Assembly: GCA_016278725.1 (NCBI GenBank)
Contig: JADQBG010000006.1
Coordinates: forward strand, 1 to 64,000
Direction: 5' to 3'
Origin: Actinomycetota bacterium
Lineage (GTDB): Bacteria > Actinomycetota > Thermoleophilia > RBG-16-64-13
Length of the DNA stretch: 64,000 bases
The notes under the pieces are model-generated. The model did not search any database. It saw nothing but the letters and a program-made list of their open reading frames with translations, and had not been told where the DNA came from. The translations under genes and the position numbers were made by a program. Shown one piece after another: positions 48,611 through 55,765 of the stretch. Each line of letters opens with the position of its first letter. The stretch's first letter is position 1.

Positions 48611-49147
48611 ATGGCTGGATATCCCCGACGCTCTCTGTGGGCAGGTCTCGGACTCATCGTCGTGGGGGGGATCGGACTAATACTCCTCTTCGCGTTCGGT
48701 GGGGACGACGGCTCCTTGCGACAGGGCTTGTCCGGCCGGAGCGATTTTAGCGCGGGCGACTTCTCCTCGGCGGGCGAGCGCATTTTCCTGACCGGACGTG
48801 ACGAGAACGGCCGGCGGATTCCACGCTCCGGTGGCTTTGGGGGCATGATGGGTGACGTCGCCTGCGCGGACTGTCACGGCGAGGACGCGCGGGGCGGCAG
48901 CATCCAGATGATGATGTACGACATCGAAGCGCCGGACATCCGCTGGAGCACCCTCGCCGAGCCCGAGCCTGAGTCCGGGGCCACCGGCGACGAGCACGCC
49001 CATGAGCCGTTTGACGAAGCAAGCTTCGCCCGGGCCATCCGGGAAGGCGTGACTCCAGGTGGGGAAAGCCTTGATCGGCTCATGCCGCGTTGGCAGCTGT
49101 CCGACCGGCAGGTACAGGCCCTGGTCGAATATCTGCGCGAGAAATGA
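48611..49147 (+). CDS. Membrane-anchored single-haem c-type cytochrome
   Basis: About 178 residues with an N-terminal membrane anchor (LWAGLGLIVVGGIGLILLF). The single haem motif is CADCH near residue 85, preceded by GAGERIFLTGRD-like sequence (SSAGERIFLTGRDENGRRIP). A probable axial Met lies in LDRLMPRW near the C-terminus, and the end VQALVEYLREK is typical of cytochrome c. A Met-rich loop (IQMMMYD) and an acidic/His segment (GDEHAHEPFDE) lie between. GTG 48605 is an alternative start. CcdA at 43327 could assist its maturation. Confidence 0.88.
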   Translation: MAGYPRRSLWAGLGLIVVGGIGLILLFAFGGDDGSLRQGLSGRSDFSAGDFSSAGERIFLTGRDENGRRIPRSGGFGGMMGDVACADCHGEDARGGSIQMMMYDIEAPDIRWSTLAEPEPESGATGDEHAHEPFDEASFARAIREGVTPGGESLDRLMPRWQLSDRQVQALVEYLREK

Positions 49148-49287
49148 ACCCGGCCGCGCGGAAGCGGTCGATCCGGCGAAGCCTTTACCTGCGCTTCATA
49201 GTGTGAAGGCAGACTAAGTAGTGTCGCCGGAGACCCGGGTCTCCTGGGACACCAGAATTCAAAGAACTCCCCAAGGAGGAAAATAGA

Positions 49288-49500
49288 ATGATGTTCGGTG
49301 CTGGAATGCTGCTTTGGCCACTGCTGATTGTGGGTCTTGTTTGGTTCCTGATCAATCAGCGCGATCGGTCCACGCAGGAACCGTCGGTTCCGGCAAATGC
49401 GCCCAAGCGGCCGGACGCTCGCGCGCTCTTGGACGAACGATACGCCCGCGGCGAGCTGGATCGGGACGAGTACCTGATGCGGCGAGAAGACCTGGGCTAG
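49288..49500 (+). CDS. Small SHOCT-domain membrane protein
   Basis: A 70-residue protein with an N-terminal helix (MLLWPLLIVGLVWFLI) and a C-terminal SHOCT motif (DARALLDERYARGELDRDEYLMRREDL). The ribosome site AAGGAGG is strong and well spaced before ATG 49288. SHOCT proteins are often found with copper or metal genes, but their role is unclear. The spacer before it (49148-49287) contains a hairpin (CTGC-CTTCA, loop, TGAAG-GCAG at 49189-49212). Confidence 0.85.
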   Translation: MMFGAGMLLWPLLIVGLVWFLINQRDRSTQEPSVPANAPKRPDARALLDERYARGELDRDEYLMRREDLG

Positions 49501-49546
49501 CGTTTCAATGAGATCACGTGGATTGGCCACGTAGAGGAGGTGCGCG

Positions 49547-50188
49547 GTGGGCGATGCCGGACGGAAAGCGGGCGACGTCAAGACGGAGCAAACCCGGCGG
49601 CGCTACGACCGAATAGCCCCTCTGTACGATTCCATGGAGTGGCTGGCCGAGCGCTCGGCCATGAGCGACTGGAGGGAGGAACTCTGGAGTAGGGTCGAGG
49701 GGAAGCGCGTGCTCGAGGTTGGCGTCGGCACGGGCAAGAACATACCCTTCTACTCTTCGGGCACGAGGGTGACCGCCATCGATCTGAGCCCTCGCATGAT
49801 CACCCGGGCCCGCAAGCGGGCTGAAGCGTTGAAGGTCGAGGTCGACCTGCGCGTCATGGACGTCCAGTCCCTTGATTTCCCCGACCAGGCCTTCGACGCC
49901 ATCGTCACCTCCTGCGTGTTCTGCTCGGTACCAGACCCGGTGCGCGGATTCGAGGAGCTCCGTCGCGTGCTAAGACCGGAAGGACGCGGCTACTTTCTGG
50001 AGCACGTATTGTCGGAGCGCCGGGGAGCACGGCAGTTGATGGAAGCGATCAACCCGATGGTCGTGCGCATGATGGGGGCGAACATCGACCGCCGCACCCG
50101 GCAGAACCTGGAGCGCGCCGGATTCACCATCGAGAGCGAGGAAGACCTCTGGCTCGATATCGTCAAGCTCTACGTCGCGCGCCCCTAG
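49547..50188 (+). CDS. Class I SAM-dependent methyltransferase (UbiE/phospholipid type)
   Basis: A 213-residue methyltransferase. The N-terminus RRRYDRIAPLYDSMEWLAE is typical of UbiE/PmtA-like enzymes. Motif I is VLEVGVGTGKNIPFY and motif II is VTAIDLSPRMITRARKRA. Post-motif RVMDVQSLDFPDQAFDAIVTSCVFCSVPDPVRGFEEL and VLRPEGRGYFLEHV follow. GTG 49547 has GAGGAGG upstream. It is the last gene of the copA-cytochrome-SHOCT run. Substrate unknown. Confidence 0.9.
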   Translation: MGDAGRKAGDVKTEQTRRRYDRIAPLYDSMEWLAERSAMSDWREELWSRVEGKRVLEVGVGTGKNIPFYSSGTRVTAIDLSPRMITRARKRAEALKVEVDLRVMDVQSLDFPDQAFDAIVTSCVFCSVPDPVRGFEELRRVLRPEGRGYFLEHVLSERRGARQLMEAINPMVVRMMGANIDRRTRQNLERAGFTIESEEDLWLDIVKLYVARP

Positions 50189-50234
50189 CTGCCCGCGCCT
50201 AGCCTGCTCGCCTCTGTCGGGCTGCGCCGTCCGC

Positions 50235-50298
50235 GCCCCTGGCAGGGGTAGGCTAGAGGCGCGGCCCCTGGCGGGGTAGGCTAGAGGCGCCTACCCCT
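50235..50298. repeat. Tandem 28-bp repeat and hairpin between convergent genes
   Basis: GCCCCTGGCAGGGGTAGGCT plus AGAGGCGC (50235-50262) is repeated with one deletion at 50264-50290. The following CCTACCCCT (50290-50298) can pair with AGGGGTAGG (50244-50252). The structure sits between the methyltransferase and the oppositely oriented zinc-ribbon gene and may be a bidirectional terminator. Confidence 0.7.
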
Positions 50299-50301
50299 GC
50301 C

Positions 50302-51273
50302 TCACCTGCACTCGGCGCCGCACTTGGTGCAGAAGGCCTCGTCCTCAGCGCACGGGGCACCGCATTCGGCGCAAACATCCTCATGGCCGTTTCGCTTCCG
50401 GATAACCCCATAACCGATGGTGCCCACCAAGGCAAAAGCCACCAGTCCCAACACGGCATACAGACCGTTGTTGGAACCGCCGCCGCCACCCGCTTCGCCA
50501 GGGGCGGTGGAGTCCGATGGAGAACCGGGAGCCCCCGACACCGAGGGCACCGCGTCGTTCTTGGTGTACTCGACGGAGACCGTCAGTTGGTCCCCTCCCT
50601 CGAGGTTGGAGAAGGTTTGGGCCATGTAGGTGAAGCCGTCCTGCTCGGTCGTGGTTCGCTCGAGCGGCGGTTGCAGCTTGAAGCCTTCGGAGCGGAACGG
50701 TTGCTGGATTGCAAGGCCCACCTCCTTCGCGTCACCGGCCAGCTCGTAGACGAACTCGAATTGGCGCGTGCCCTCTAGCGTGAGCCCGGGATCGTAGTAG
50801 TACTCGATTTGCACACTGGGGAACTGCGAAGCCTCGATGTGGGCGATGTCCCAATCTTCGCCGGTCCGATCGACCTCCGGCGGCCCGCCGGCGTCCACGT
50901 ATTGCCCCTGAGCGTCGATTTCGCCGAGCGCGGTGATCTGAGCCCCTTTGGGAATGGGCATGTCGAAGGCGACCGGAAACCCGGTGTTCTGCGGCAGTGT
51001 GAATTCGCTCAGGACCAGCACAGCCGGCTCGTCGTATTCCGGCCACACCTGCACGGCGATCTGGTCGAACGACAGATCCCCATTGCGCGGTTCGGTTCCC
51101 TCGGCTCGAGGGCTCACCACAGTTTCAGCGGCCAAGGCGGGCGCTGCGGTGACCATTGGCCAGATTGCGGTGATCAATATCATGGCCAAAGGCACGGCAA
51201 GCCACCCGGCGAGCGAAGGAAGCGGAAGGTTCAGCCTATCGGAATCGCTGTCGGTCCTGGGTCCTAGCGTCAT
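50302..51273 (-). CDS. Membrane protein with extracytoplasmic domain and C-terminal zinc ribbon
   Basis: A 323-residue protein with an N-terminal signal or anchor (LAVPLAMILITAIWPMVTAAPALAA). A beta-rich extracytoplasmic domain (about residues 50-240) contains QVWPEYDEPAVLVLSEFTLP and FEFVYELAGDAKEVGLAIQQPF. A Gly-rich linker, a membrane helix (YAVLGLVAFALVGTIGYGVI) and a cytoplasmic double-CxxC zinc ribbon (CAECGAPCAEDEAFCTKCGAEC) follow. I do not recognise a named family; similar architectures occur near cytochrome biogenesis genes in other phyla, which is only suggestive. Transcribed divergently from cysK. Confidence 0.82.
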   Translation of the reverse strand: MTLGPRTDSDSDRLNLPLPSLAGWLAVPLAMILITAIWPMVTAAPALAAETVVSPRAEGTEPRNGDLSFDQIAVQVWPEYDEPAVLVLSEFTLPQNTGFPVAFDMPIPKGAQITALGEIDAQGQYVDAGGPPEVDRTGEDWDIAHIEASQFPSVQIEYYYDPGLTLEGTRQFEFVYELAGDAKEVGLAIQQPFRSEGFKLQPPLERTTTEQDGFTYMAQTFSNLEGGDQLTVSVEYTKNDAVPSVSGAPGSPSDSTAPGEAGGGGGSNNGLYAVLGLVAFALVGTIGYGVIRKRNGHEDVCAECGAPCAEDEAFCTKCGAECR

Positions 51274-51403
51274 CGACTTTGCTCCTTGTTGTTTCTCTGA
51301 AGACGAGCCTTAGCAGGCGGCAATTGACGAGGGGCACGCTACCGGTTCACGAATGGTACAGGATAGATGGTACTAGCGTTTTGGTCCCCCGAACAAAGGT
51401 GTC

Positions 51404-51432
51404 TTGACAGCGCCAACCACGCCCGCTAAGCT
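51404..51432 (+). promoter_or_regulatory. Promoter of cysK
   Basis: A perfect TTGACA (51404-51409), a 17-base spacer and TAAGCT (51427-51432). Transcription from about 51439 gives a leader of roughly 78 bases that contains an AT-rich TATCGGAATTAATG. No SAM riboswitch-like fold is evident. Confidence 0.65.
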
Positions 51433-51516
51433 TCCTCCAGTTATAACAGACAAAGCCTATCGGAATTAATGTGTTTTCGGGTTGAACGGTTCCCGGAGGC
51501 GCGCAAGAGGAGGAAA

Positions 51517-52452
51517 ATGAGGATCAACGAGCGGCTTTCCGACCTGATCGGCGGGACGCCCCTGGTCCGACTCGATCGAGTCGTCCAGGGTGCGGGGGCC
51601 ACGGTCGTCGCCAAAATCGAAGCTTTCAATCCTGGAGGTTCGGTCAAGGATCGGATCTCGCTCAGCATGATCGAGGCCGCGGAGCGCGAGGGCCTCATCT
51701 CGCCGGGAAAGACCCACCTCATCGAGCCCACCTCGGGCAACACCGGCATAGGCCTGGCCTTCGTGGCGGCCGCCAAGGGGTACTGCATCACCCTGACCAT
51801 GCCCGACACCATGAGCCTGGAACGCCGGGCGCTGCTAAAGGCGTATGGGGCCCGTCTGGTCCTGACTCCCGGATCGGACGGCATGAAGGGTGCGATCGCC
51901 AGAGCGGAGGAACTCGCAGCGGAGGGCCCGGATACTTTCGTGCCTCAGCAATTCCGCAACCCGGCCAATCCCGAGATCCATCGGCTCACCACCGCCGAGG
52001 AGGTCTGGAACGATACGGATGGCCAGGTGGATATCTTCGTCTCCGGCGTGGGGACGGGAGGCACGATCACCGGAGTCGGCCAGGTGCTCAAGGAGCGCAA
52101 GCCCGGAGTCCAACTGATCGCGGTCGAACCTGCGGATTCTCCCGTGCTCTCCGGCGGGCAACCGGGGCCGCATAAGATCCAGGGCATCGGCGCCGGTTTC
52201 GTGCCCGACGTGTTGGACGTCGAGCTGATCGACGAAGTGTTCCAGGTCACCAACGACGAAGCGATCGCCATGACGCGCCGCCTGGCCCGCGACGAGGGCA
52301 TTCTTGCGGGAATCTCATCCGGCGCCGCCGCCCACGCGGCAGTGCAGGTGGCTACGCGCGCTGAGAACCAAGGGAAGCTCGTTGTGGTGGTTCTGCCCGA
52401 TACGGGCGAGCGGTACCTGACCAATCCGGTGTTTGCGGAGATCGACGCCTAG
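51517..52452 (+). CDS. cysK: Cysteine synthase A (O-acetylserine sulfhydrylase)
   Basis: A PLP enzyme of 311 residues that makes cysteine from O-acetylserine and sulfide. Motifs are [13 protein letters not shown], the PLP-Lys in [15 protein letters not shown], substrate loop [15 protein letters not shown], phosphate-binding [23 protein letters not shown] and [14 protein letters not shown] 51517 with AGAGGAGG fits the family start; the ORF track extends 16 codons upstream. Not adjacent to cysE, so serine acetylation must be encoded elsewhere. Confidence 0.96.
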   Translation: MRINERLSDLIGGTPLVRLDRVVQGAGATVVAKIEAFNPGGSVKDRISLSMIEAAEREGLISPGKTHLIEPTSGNTGIGLAFVAAAKGYCITLTMPDTMSLERRALLKAYGARLVLTPGSDGMKGAIARAEELAAEGPDTFVPQQFRNPANPEIHRLTTAEEVWNDTDGQVDIFVSGVGTGGTITGVGQVLKERKPGVQLIAVEPADSPVLSGGQPGPHKIQGIGAGFVPDVLDVELIDEVFQVTNDEAIAMTRRLARDEGILAGISSGAAAHAAVQVATRAENQGKLVVVVLPDTGERYLTNPVFAEIDA

Positions 52453-52555
52453 GCCGCCGGCGAGAACGGTTGAGCGGATACCCCGCGTCCCTATGTGGGC
52501 GGGGCTGCTAGAATCCACTGAGGGAACAGTTTACGGACTGAAAGGAGGTAGCGGA

Positions 52556-52618
52556 GTGAAGCGTTTCATGATTCCTCGGACTGCTCACTGCAGCGAGGGC
52601 TGCATGGTGTGGTCCTGA
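52556..52618 (+). CDS. Putative 20-residue peptide with a perfect ribosome site
   Basis: AAAGGAGGT (52541-52549) is a near-perfect Shine-Dalgarno 7 bases before GTG 52556. It opens a 20-codon frame MKRFMIPRTAHCSEGCMVWS ending in TGA. The peptide has a basic start and a Cys-x3-Cys centre. It follows cysK by 103 bases. A hairpin comes directly after. It might be a leader peptide, a small metal- or thiol-reactive peptide, or a ribosomally made precursor; nothing identifies which. There is no homology evidence, so the call rests on the ribosome site. Confidence 0.45.
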   Translation: MKRFMIPRTAHCSEGCMVWS

Positions 52619-52634
52619 GCAAGACCTGAAACTG

Positions 52635-52662
52635 CTCGAGAACATTCCCCAATGTTCGTGAG
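52635..52662 (+). terminator. Stem-loop after the 20-residue peptide
   Basis: GAACATT (52640-52646) pairs perfectly with AATGTTC (52651-52657) around CCCC, extended by CTC/GAG at the base. Only a mixed pyrimidine stretch (ACTTCTCTTACC) follows instead of a T-run, so termination strength is uncertain; attenuation is possible. Confidence 0.5.
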
Positions 52663-52670
52663 ACTTCTCT

Positions 52671-52685
52671 TACCCTAGGGGGGTA
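52671..52685 (+). promoter_or_regulatory. CsoR-like palindrome TACCC-N5-GGGTA
   Basis: TACCCTAGGGGGGTA is a G/C-tract palindrome flanked by TA ends, the general pattern of copper-sensing CsoR operators. It is 110 bases before the 87-residue protein at 52795, whose promoter it may overlap. It shares GGGGGTAT with the copA and 62446 sites. Confidence 0.45.
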
Positions 52686-52794
52686 TCTTCACATCCTCTT
52701 TACAGGCTCTTGATGCTCCCTGAAGATCCAGACGAGAGGATGGGCTCCAGGAAAGTCGATCCGCCGCCGGCGGGTCTCGAGCAAAGGAGCAGGC

Positions 52795-53058
52795 ATGCAC
52801 CAACATGCAACCGTCCCCCAGGCCGTCACCCTGACCGAACGTTGTCCTGCACTTGAGCAGTGTCCGGTGCTGGTTGAGTTGCGCCTCGTGAGCGAACCCG
52901 AAACTTCACCGCTCCCCACCGCATTCGCGGCGCCACGGGGCTTCATTCCCGAAGCTCCCATTGATTCAGCGCGGTCCGCTGCTCCCGGCGCCTCGGCCGG
53001 ACTGCTTTCCGAGCTCAAATCCCGTGGTTTCCGCGCTCCCCAGGGATTCCTGCCCTAG
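52795..53058 (+). CDS. Small Cys/His-containing protein of unknown function
   Basis: An 87-residue protein with a good AAGGAG ribosome site 7 bases before ATG 52795. The N-terminus is MHQHATVPQ, followed by a Cys-x5-Cys segment (ERCPALEQCPVLVELRL). Two related Gly-Phe motifs (APRGFIPEAP and APQGFLP) occur in the C-terminal half. No signal peptide or membrane helix is present. I recognise no family. A CsoR-like palindrome upstream and the Cys/His content make a metal-related role worth testing. Confidence 0.6.
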   Translation: MHQHATVPQAVTLTERCPALEQCPVLVELRLVSEPETSPLPTAFAAPRGFIPEAPIDSARSAAPGASAGLLSELKSRGFRAPQGFLP

Positions 53059-53099
53059 GGTCACTCCGGCCACGGCGTTGGGCGGAAGCCGGAAGCGGC

Positions 53100-53981
53100 T
53101 CAGCCCAAATCCGTCAGCACGCCCCGGGTGCGGTAGACAAATCCGACCGTTCCCGGGCCCACGTGCAGCCCTATCACCGGTCCCACCGGGTATAGCGGCA
53201 CTTCCCGCCCGAACTCCCGGGAAAGGGTGGCCGCCAACTGCCGGCCGGCCGGCTCATCCCCGATGTGATGGGCTGCGAGCTCCTCCAGGCCGGCCTGTTC
53301 GGCGTCACGCCTCAACCTATCGATCATCTGGCCGATGGCCCGGCTCTGCGTGCGCACCTTTGTTACCGACACCGTTCGCCCGTCACGGACCGAGAGGATC
53401 GGGCGGATGCGAAGCGCGGACCCGAGCAAGGCCGAGGCACCACCGATGCGGCCCCCCTTGTGCAGATAGTCCAGGGTGGCGGGAGTGAAGAGAAAGCGGC
53501 TGCGGGGGATGGCCGCCCGAGCCGCCTCCGCTGCCTGCTCCAGGTCGGCGCCCTTATCCGCCGCCCGCGCCGCCTCGAGCACGGCCATGCCCAACTGCAT
53601 GCAGTTGGACCGGGAATCCACCATCGCGATCTCGGCGCCCGGATGCTCCGCCTCGACCAGTTCCGCCGCCCGCAGGGCGCCTTCGTAGGTTCCGCTCATC
53701 TCGCTCGAGATGAAGACGCCCAGCACCGGCTCTCCCCGCTCGACCGCCTGGGTCATCGCCCGCTCGAACTCGCCCAGGGGAGGCATGGAAGAGGTGGGTA
53801 ATTCGCGGGCCGCGGACAGTTCCCGATAGAAGGCGGGAAGATCCATCTCCACCTCCCGCCGATCCTGACCGTTCCAGCTGACCGACAGGGATACCACGGT
53901 GATTCCGTGACGCTCGATGAGTTCGGGGGGCAGGCAGGCCGTGCTGTCGGTGAGAATGCGGAGAGGCATGATGCCGCTCAT
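53100..53981 (-). CDS. DegV family fatty-acid-binding protein
   Basis: A 293-residue DegV protein (FakB-like), which binds fatty acids for phosphorylation by FakA. Typical segments are RILTDSTACLPPELIERHGITVVSLSV, PTSSMPPLGEFERAM, GVFISSEMSGTYEGAL, and the C-terminal GPVIGLHVGPGTVGFVYR. No dhaK-like FakA gene is adjacent. Transcribed divergently from tRNA-Val. Confidence 0.94.
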   Translation of the reverse strand: MSGIMPLRILTDSTACLPPELIERHGITVVSLSVSWNGQDRREVEMDLPAFYRELSAARELPTSSMPPLGEFERAMTQAVERGEPVLGVFISSEMSGTYEGALRAAELVEAEHPGAEIAMVDSRSNCMQLGMAVLEAARAADKGADLEQAAEAARAAIPRSRFLFTPATLDYLHKGGRIGGASALLGSALRIRPILSVRDGRTVSVTKVRTQSRAIGQMIDRLRRDAEQAGLEELAAHHIGDEPAGRQLAATLSREFGREVPLYPVGPVIGLHVGPGTVGFVYRTRGVLTDLG

Positions 53982-53990
53982 TGTACTGCC

Positions 53991-54019
53991 TCGCCAACCG
54001 TAATTCTTCCTGCTATCAT
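53991..54019 (+). promoter_or_regulatory. Promoter of tRNA-Val
   Basis: TTGTAC (53991-53996), 17 bases, then TATCAT (54014-54019) with an extended TGC just before it. The element ends 14 bases before the mature tRNA. Confidence 0.65.
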
Positions 54020-54033
54020 CTTTGCCTCTGAGC

Positions 54034-54105
54034 GGGCGCTTAGCTCAGTGGGAGAGCACCGTCTTCACACGGCGGGGGTCACTGGTTCAAATCCAGTAGC
54101 GCCCA
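54034..54105 (+). tRNA. tRNA-Val(CAC)
   Basis: A full cloverleaf can be drawn. Acceptor GGGCGCT pairs with AGCGCCC. The D-arm is GCTCAGTGGGAGAGC. Anticodon stem CCGTC/GGCGG encloses loop TTCACAC with anticodon CAC, which reads GTG valine codons. The T-arm CTGGTTCAAATCCAG is canonical. The discriminator is A and the CCA end is not encoded. An intrinsic terminator follows. Confidence 0.95.
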
Positions 54106-54119
54106 CTTTCAAGAAGAAG

Positions 54120-54164
54120 AGCCCCTTTGGAGTCCCACTCGGAGGACTGCGGAGGGGCTTTTTT
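54120..54164 (+). terminator. Terminator after tRNA-Val
   Basis: AGCCCCT (54120-54126) pairs with AGGGGCT (54153-54159), with additional GGAGTCC/GGACTGC-type pairing inside and a run of six T at the end. Confidence 0.85.
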
Positions 54165-54267
54165 GCTTTAGCATCGGCCGATGTTCGAAGCGTGAGTGCC
54201 AAGGGCATCTGTGTCGTGTCGCACTCGTGTTGCACCGGTTCCACTGTGGCTCGGGAGGGTTTCCTCG

Positions 54268-54498
54268 ATGGCCTACGCGATCCCCACCTTCGACCTCAAG
54301 GGAACGCACCTCGTGCACTTCGCCGGATACGACAAGCACGTGGGGTTCTACCCGACGCCCAGCGGGATCGAGCAGTTCAGGGAGGAGCTGGAGCCGTACA
54401 AGGCAGCCAAAGGCTCTGTGCAGTTCCCTCTCGCTGAGCCTCTTCCCCGGGATCTCATCCGCCGGATGGTCGAGTGCCGGGTGGCTGAAGTAGCATGA
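54268..54498 (+). pseudogene. 5'-truncated DUF1801 (YdhG-like) gene
   Basis: 76 residues from ATG 54268 match only the C-terminal two thirds of DUF1801 proteins (AYAIPTFDLKGTHLVHFAGYDKHVGFYPTPSGIEQF, YKAAKGSVQFPLAEPLPRDLIRRMVE). The N-terminal helical part, about 35-45 residues in the family, is missing. Sequence upstream, back to the tRNA terminator, does not encode it in any frame I read. The break lies about 160 bases from the tRNA 3' end. The TGA stop overlaps the ATG of the antitoxin gene, so the remnant might still be translated. Confidence 0.75.
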
Positions 54499-54779
54499 AC
54501 AAAGAGCACATCGGCGGCGACTTCAACGAGTTTCTCGACGGTGAGGGTCTGCTCGAAGACGCAGAGGCGGTCGCCGTCAAGCGCGTCATCGCTTACCAGA
54601 TCGCCCAGGAGATGGAGCGCGACCACGTTTCGAAATCCGAGCTGGCTCAACGGATGAATACGAGCCGTTCTGCTGTTGAGCGCCTGCTCGATCCAGCAAA
54701 CCGCTCGGTCACGCTCTCCACCCTTGAGAAAGCAGCCGCCGCAGTCGGTAAGAAGCTCAAAGTCGAACTGTCGTCCTGA
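54495..54779 (+). CDS. XRE-family antitoxin-like protein without a recognisable toxin
   Basis: A 94-residue helix-turn-helix protein of the short HigA2/Fis-like class that normally follows a RelE-type toxin. Evidence includes HIGGDFNEFLDGEGLLEDAEAVAVKRVIAYQIAQEM, the helix-turn-helix VSKSELAQRMNTSRSAVERLLDP, and SVTLSTLEKAAAAVGKKLKVEL. Upstream, where the toxin should be, there is instead the DUF1801 fragment with a 4-base ATGA overlap. It is therefore an orphan or belongs to an unusual pair. Confidence 0.87.
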   Translation: MNKEHIGGDFNEFLDGEGLLEDAEAVAVKRVIAYQIAQEMERDHVSKSELAQRMNTSRSAVERLLDPANRSVTLSTLEKAAAAVGKKLKVELSS

Positions 54780-54830
54780 GGGGGGAAGCTCCTTGGTCTC
54801 GCGCGCGTCGAAGCGGCGGGGCTGGCCTGG

Positions 54831-55005
54831 TCACTCGTCACTCGGAATGAAGATCTGGTCAACCGGCCGGCCAAAGAGCTGCGCAATCCGAAACGCGAGC
54901 GATAACCGCGGATCGAAGTGACCCTTCTCAATCGAGATCACGGTCTGCCGCGTTACGCCCAAGCGGCGGGCGCACTCCTGCTACGACATCCCCGCCTCCT
55001 TGCGA
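54831..55005 (-). pseudogene. XRE regulator relic with an amber codon
   Basis: The minus strand reads RKEAGMS, then TAG (54981-54983), then QECARRLGVTRQTVISIEKGH and on through LAFRIAQLFGRPVDQIF to a TGA at 54831. This is the short Cro/CI-like regulator (about 65 residues) whose intact form has MSQQE at this point. One C-to-T change (CAG to TAG) explains the stop. The normal N-terminus (MKNRIRELR type) is also missing upstream. Too broken for the ORF track to list. Confidence 0.75.
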
Positions 55006-55088
55006 ATCCCGCCCCTTGCTCGAGCCCCCTCCCGGTACTACGATTGATTCACCGGTACACCGCCAGTTCGCCTGAACGGGGTCCTTTG

Positions 55089-55385
55089 ATGACAAGCACC
55101 AGCGGAGATGCGCGGGACCAAGGGGGCAAGCCTCGACCGGCAACCGGTGCGCTCCCCGCCGGGTATGACCCTCCCTTTACCGTGACGCTTCAGGCTCTCG
55201 ATGGGGAAGAGCTCATGGTTTCTTCGGGCGTGGGCACGTGGGAAGAGGCCCTGGCGACCATGGAGAAATGGTTCCACTCGGCCCCGCCGGCCTCATCCGT
55301 CAGCATTCTCGACGGCCAAGGCTCTCTCTGCTACATGGCCTTCCGGGGCGGGGTTCCCTTCTCGCAGTTGGCGGCTTCGCTCTAA
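55089..55385 (+). CDS. Small hypothetical protein
   Basis: 98 residues from ATG 55089; the ORF-track start at 54918 runs through the XRE relic on the other strand and is unlikely. A polar N-terminus (about residues 1-28) is followed by a compact domain (FTVTLQALDGEELMVSSGVGTWEEALATMEKWF and SVSILDGQGSLCYMAFRGG). The alternation of strands and one helix suggests an alpha/beta fold. No family recognised. It converges with the next gene, overlapping by 4 bases. Confidence 0.55.
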   Translation: MTSTSGDARDQGGKPRPATGALPAGYDPPFTVTLQALDGEELMVSSGVGTWEEALATMEKWFHSAPPASSVSILDGQGSLCYMAFRGGVPFSQLAASL

Positions 55386-55621
55386 CCCACCATCTTTCGG
55401 CTCACCAACCCGCCGATCCCGGGTACCCGCTCGACGAAATCGGTGATGCCCGCTTGGGCCTTCTTGCTGGCTTCGCCCTCGCGGTCCTTGACCACGAAGT
55501 ACGCGGCCACCATTCCGCCGAGCAGCAGATAGCGCCATAACCGCGACTTGATGGTCATAAAGATCGAGGCCAAGGCGATGCCGATCAAGGCCTTCGTATC
55601 CACGTACTTGGAGATATCCAC
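55382..55621 (-). CDS. Small membrane protein of unknown function
   Basis: 79 residues with two hydrophobic segments (about 12-24 and 29-44; ALIGIALASIFMTI and LWRYLLLGGMVAAYFVV) and a polar C-terminus (GITDFVERVPGIGGLVSRK). GTG 55621 is preceded by AAAAGGAGCAG. No family recognised. Confidence 0.65.
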   Translation of the reverse strand: MDISKYVDTKALIGIALASIFMTIKSRLWRYLLLGGMVAAYFVVKDREGEASKKAQAGITDFVERVPGIGGLVSRKMVG

Positions 55622-55765
55622 GGGCTGCTCCTTTTGTTGAGTCTTTCCTGCCTAACCCTTCCCGGGAGCGGTGAGGAGCGAACGTCGCAAGCGCGCCGGT
55701 GGGGCCCGCGCCAGGTTGGGTAGGTTGACAGGAGAACGAAGACCGCGGCGAGGAGGACTCAAAAA

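Noticed and set aside
52616-52662. TGA of the 20-codon peptide read as selenocysteine with the hairpin as SECIS
   Set aside because: Hairpin distance is roughly compatible, but the extension adds only 20 unremarkable residues and matches no selenoprotein family.
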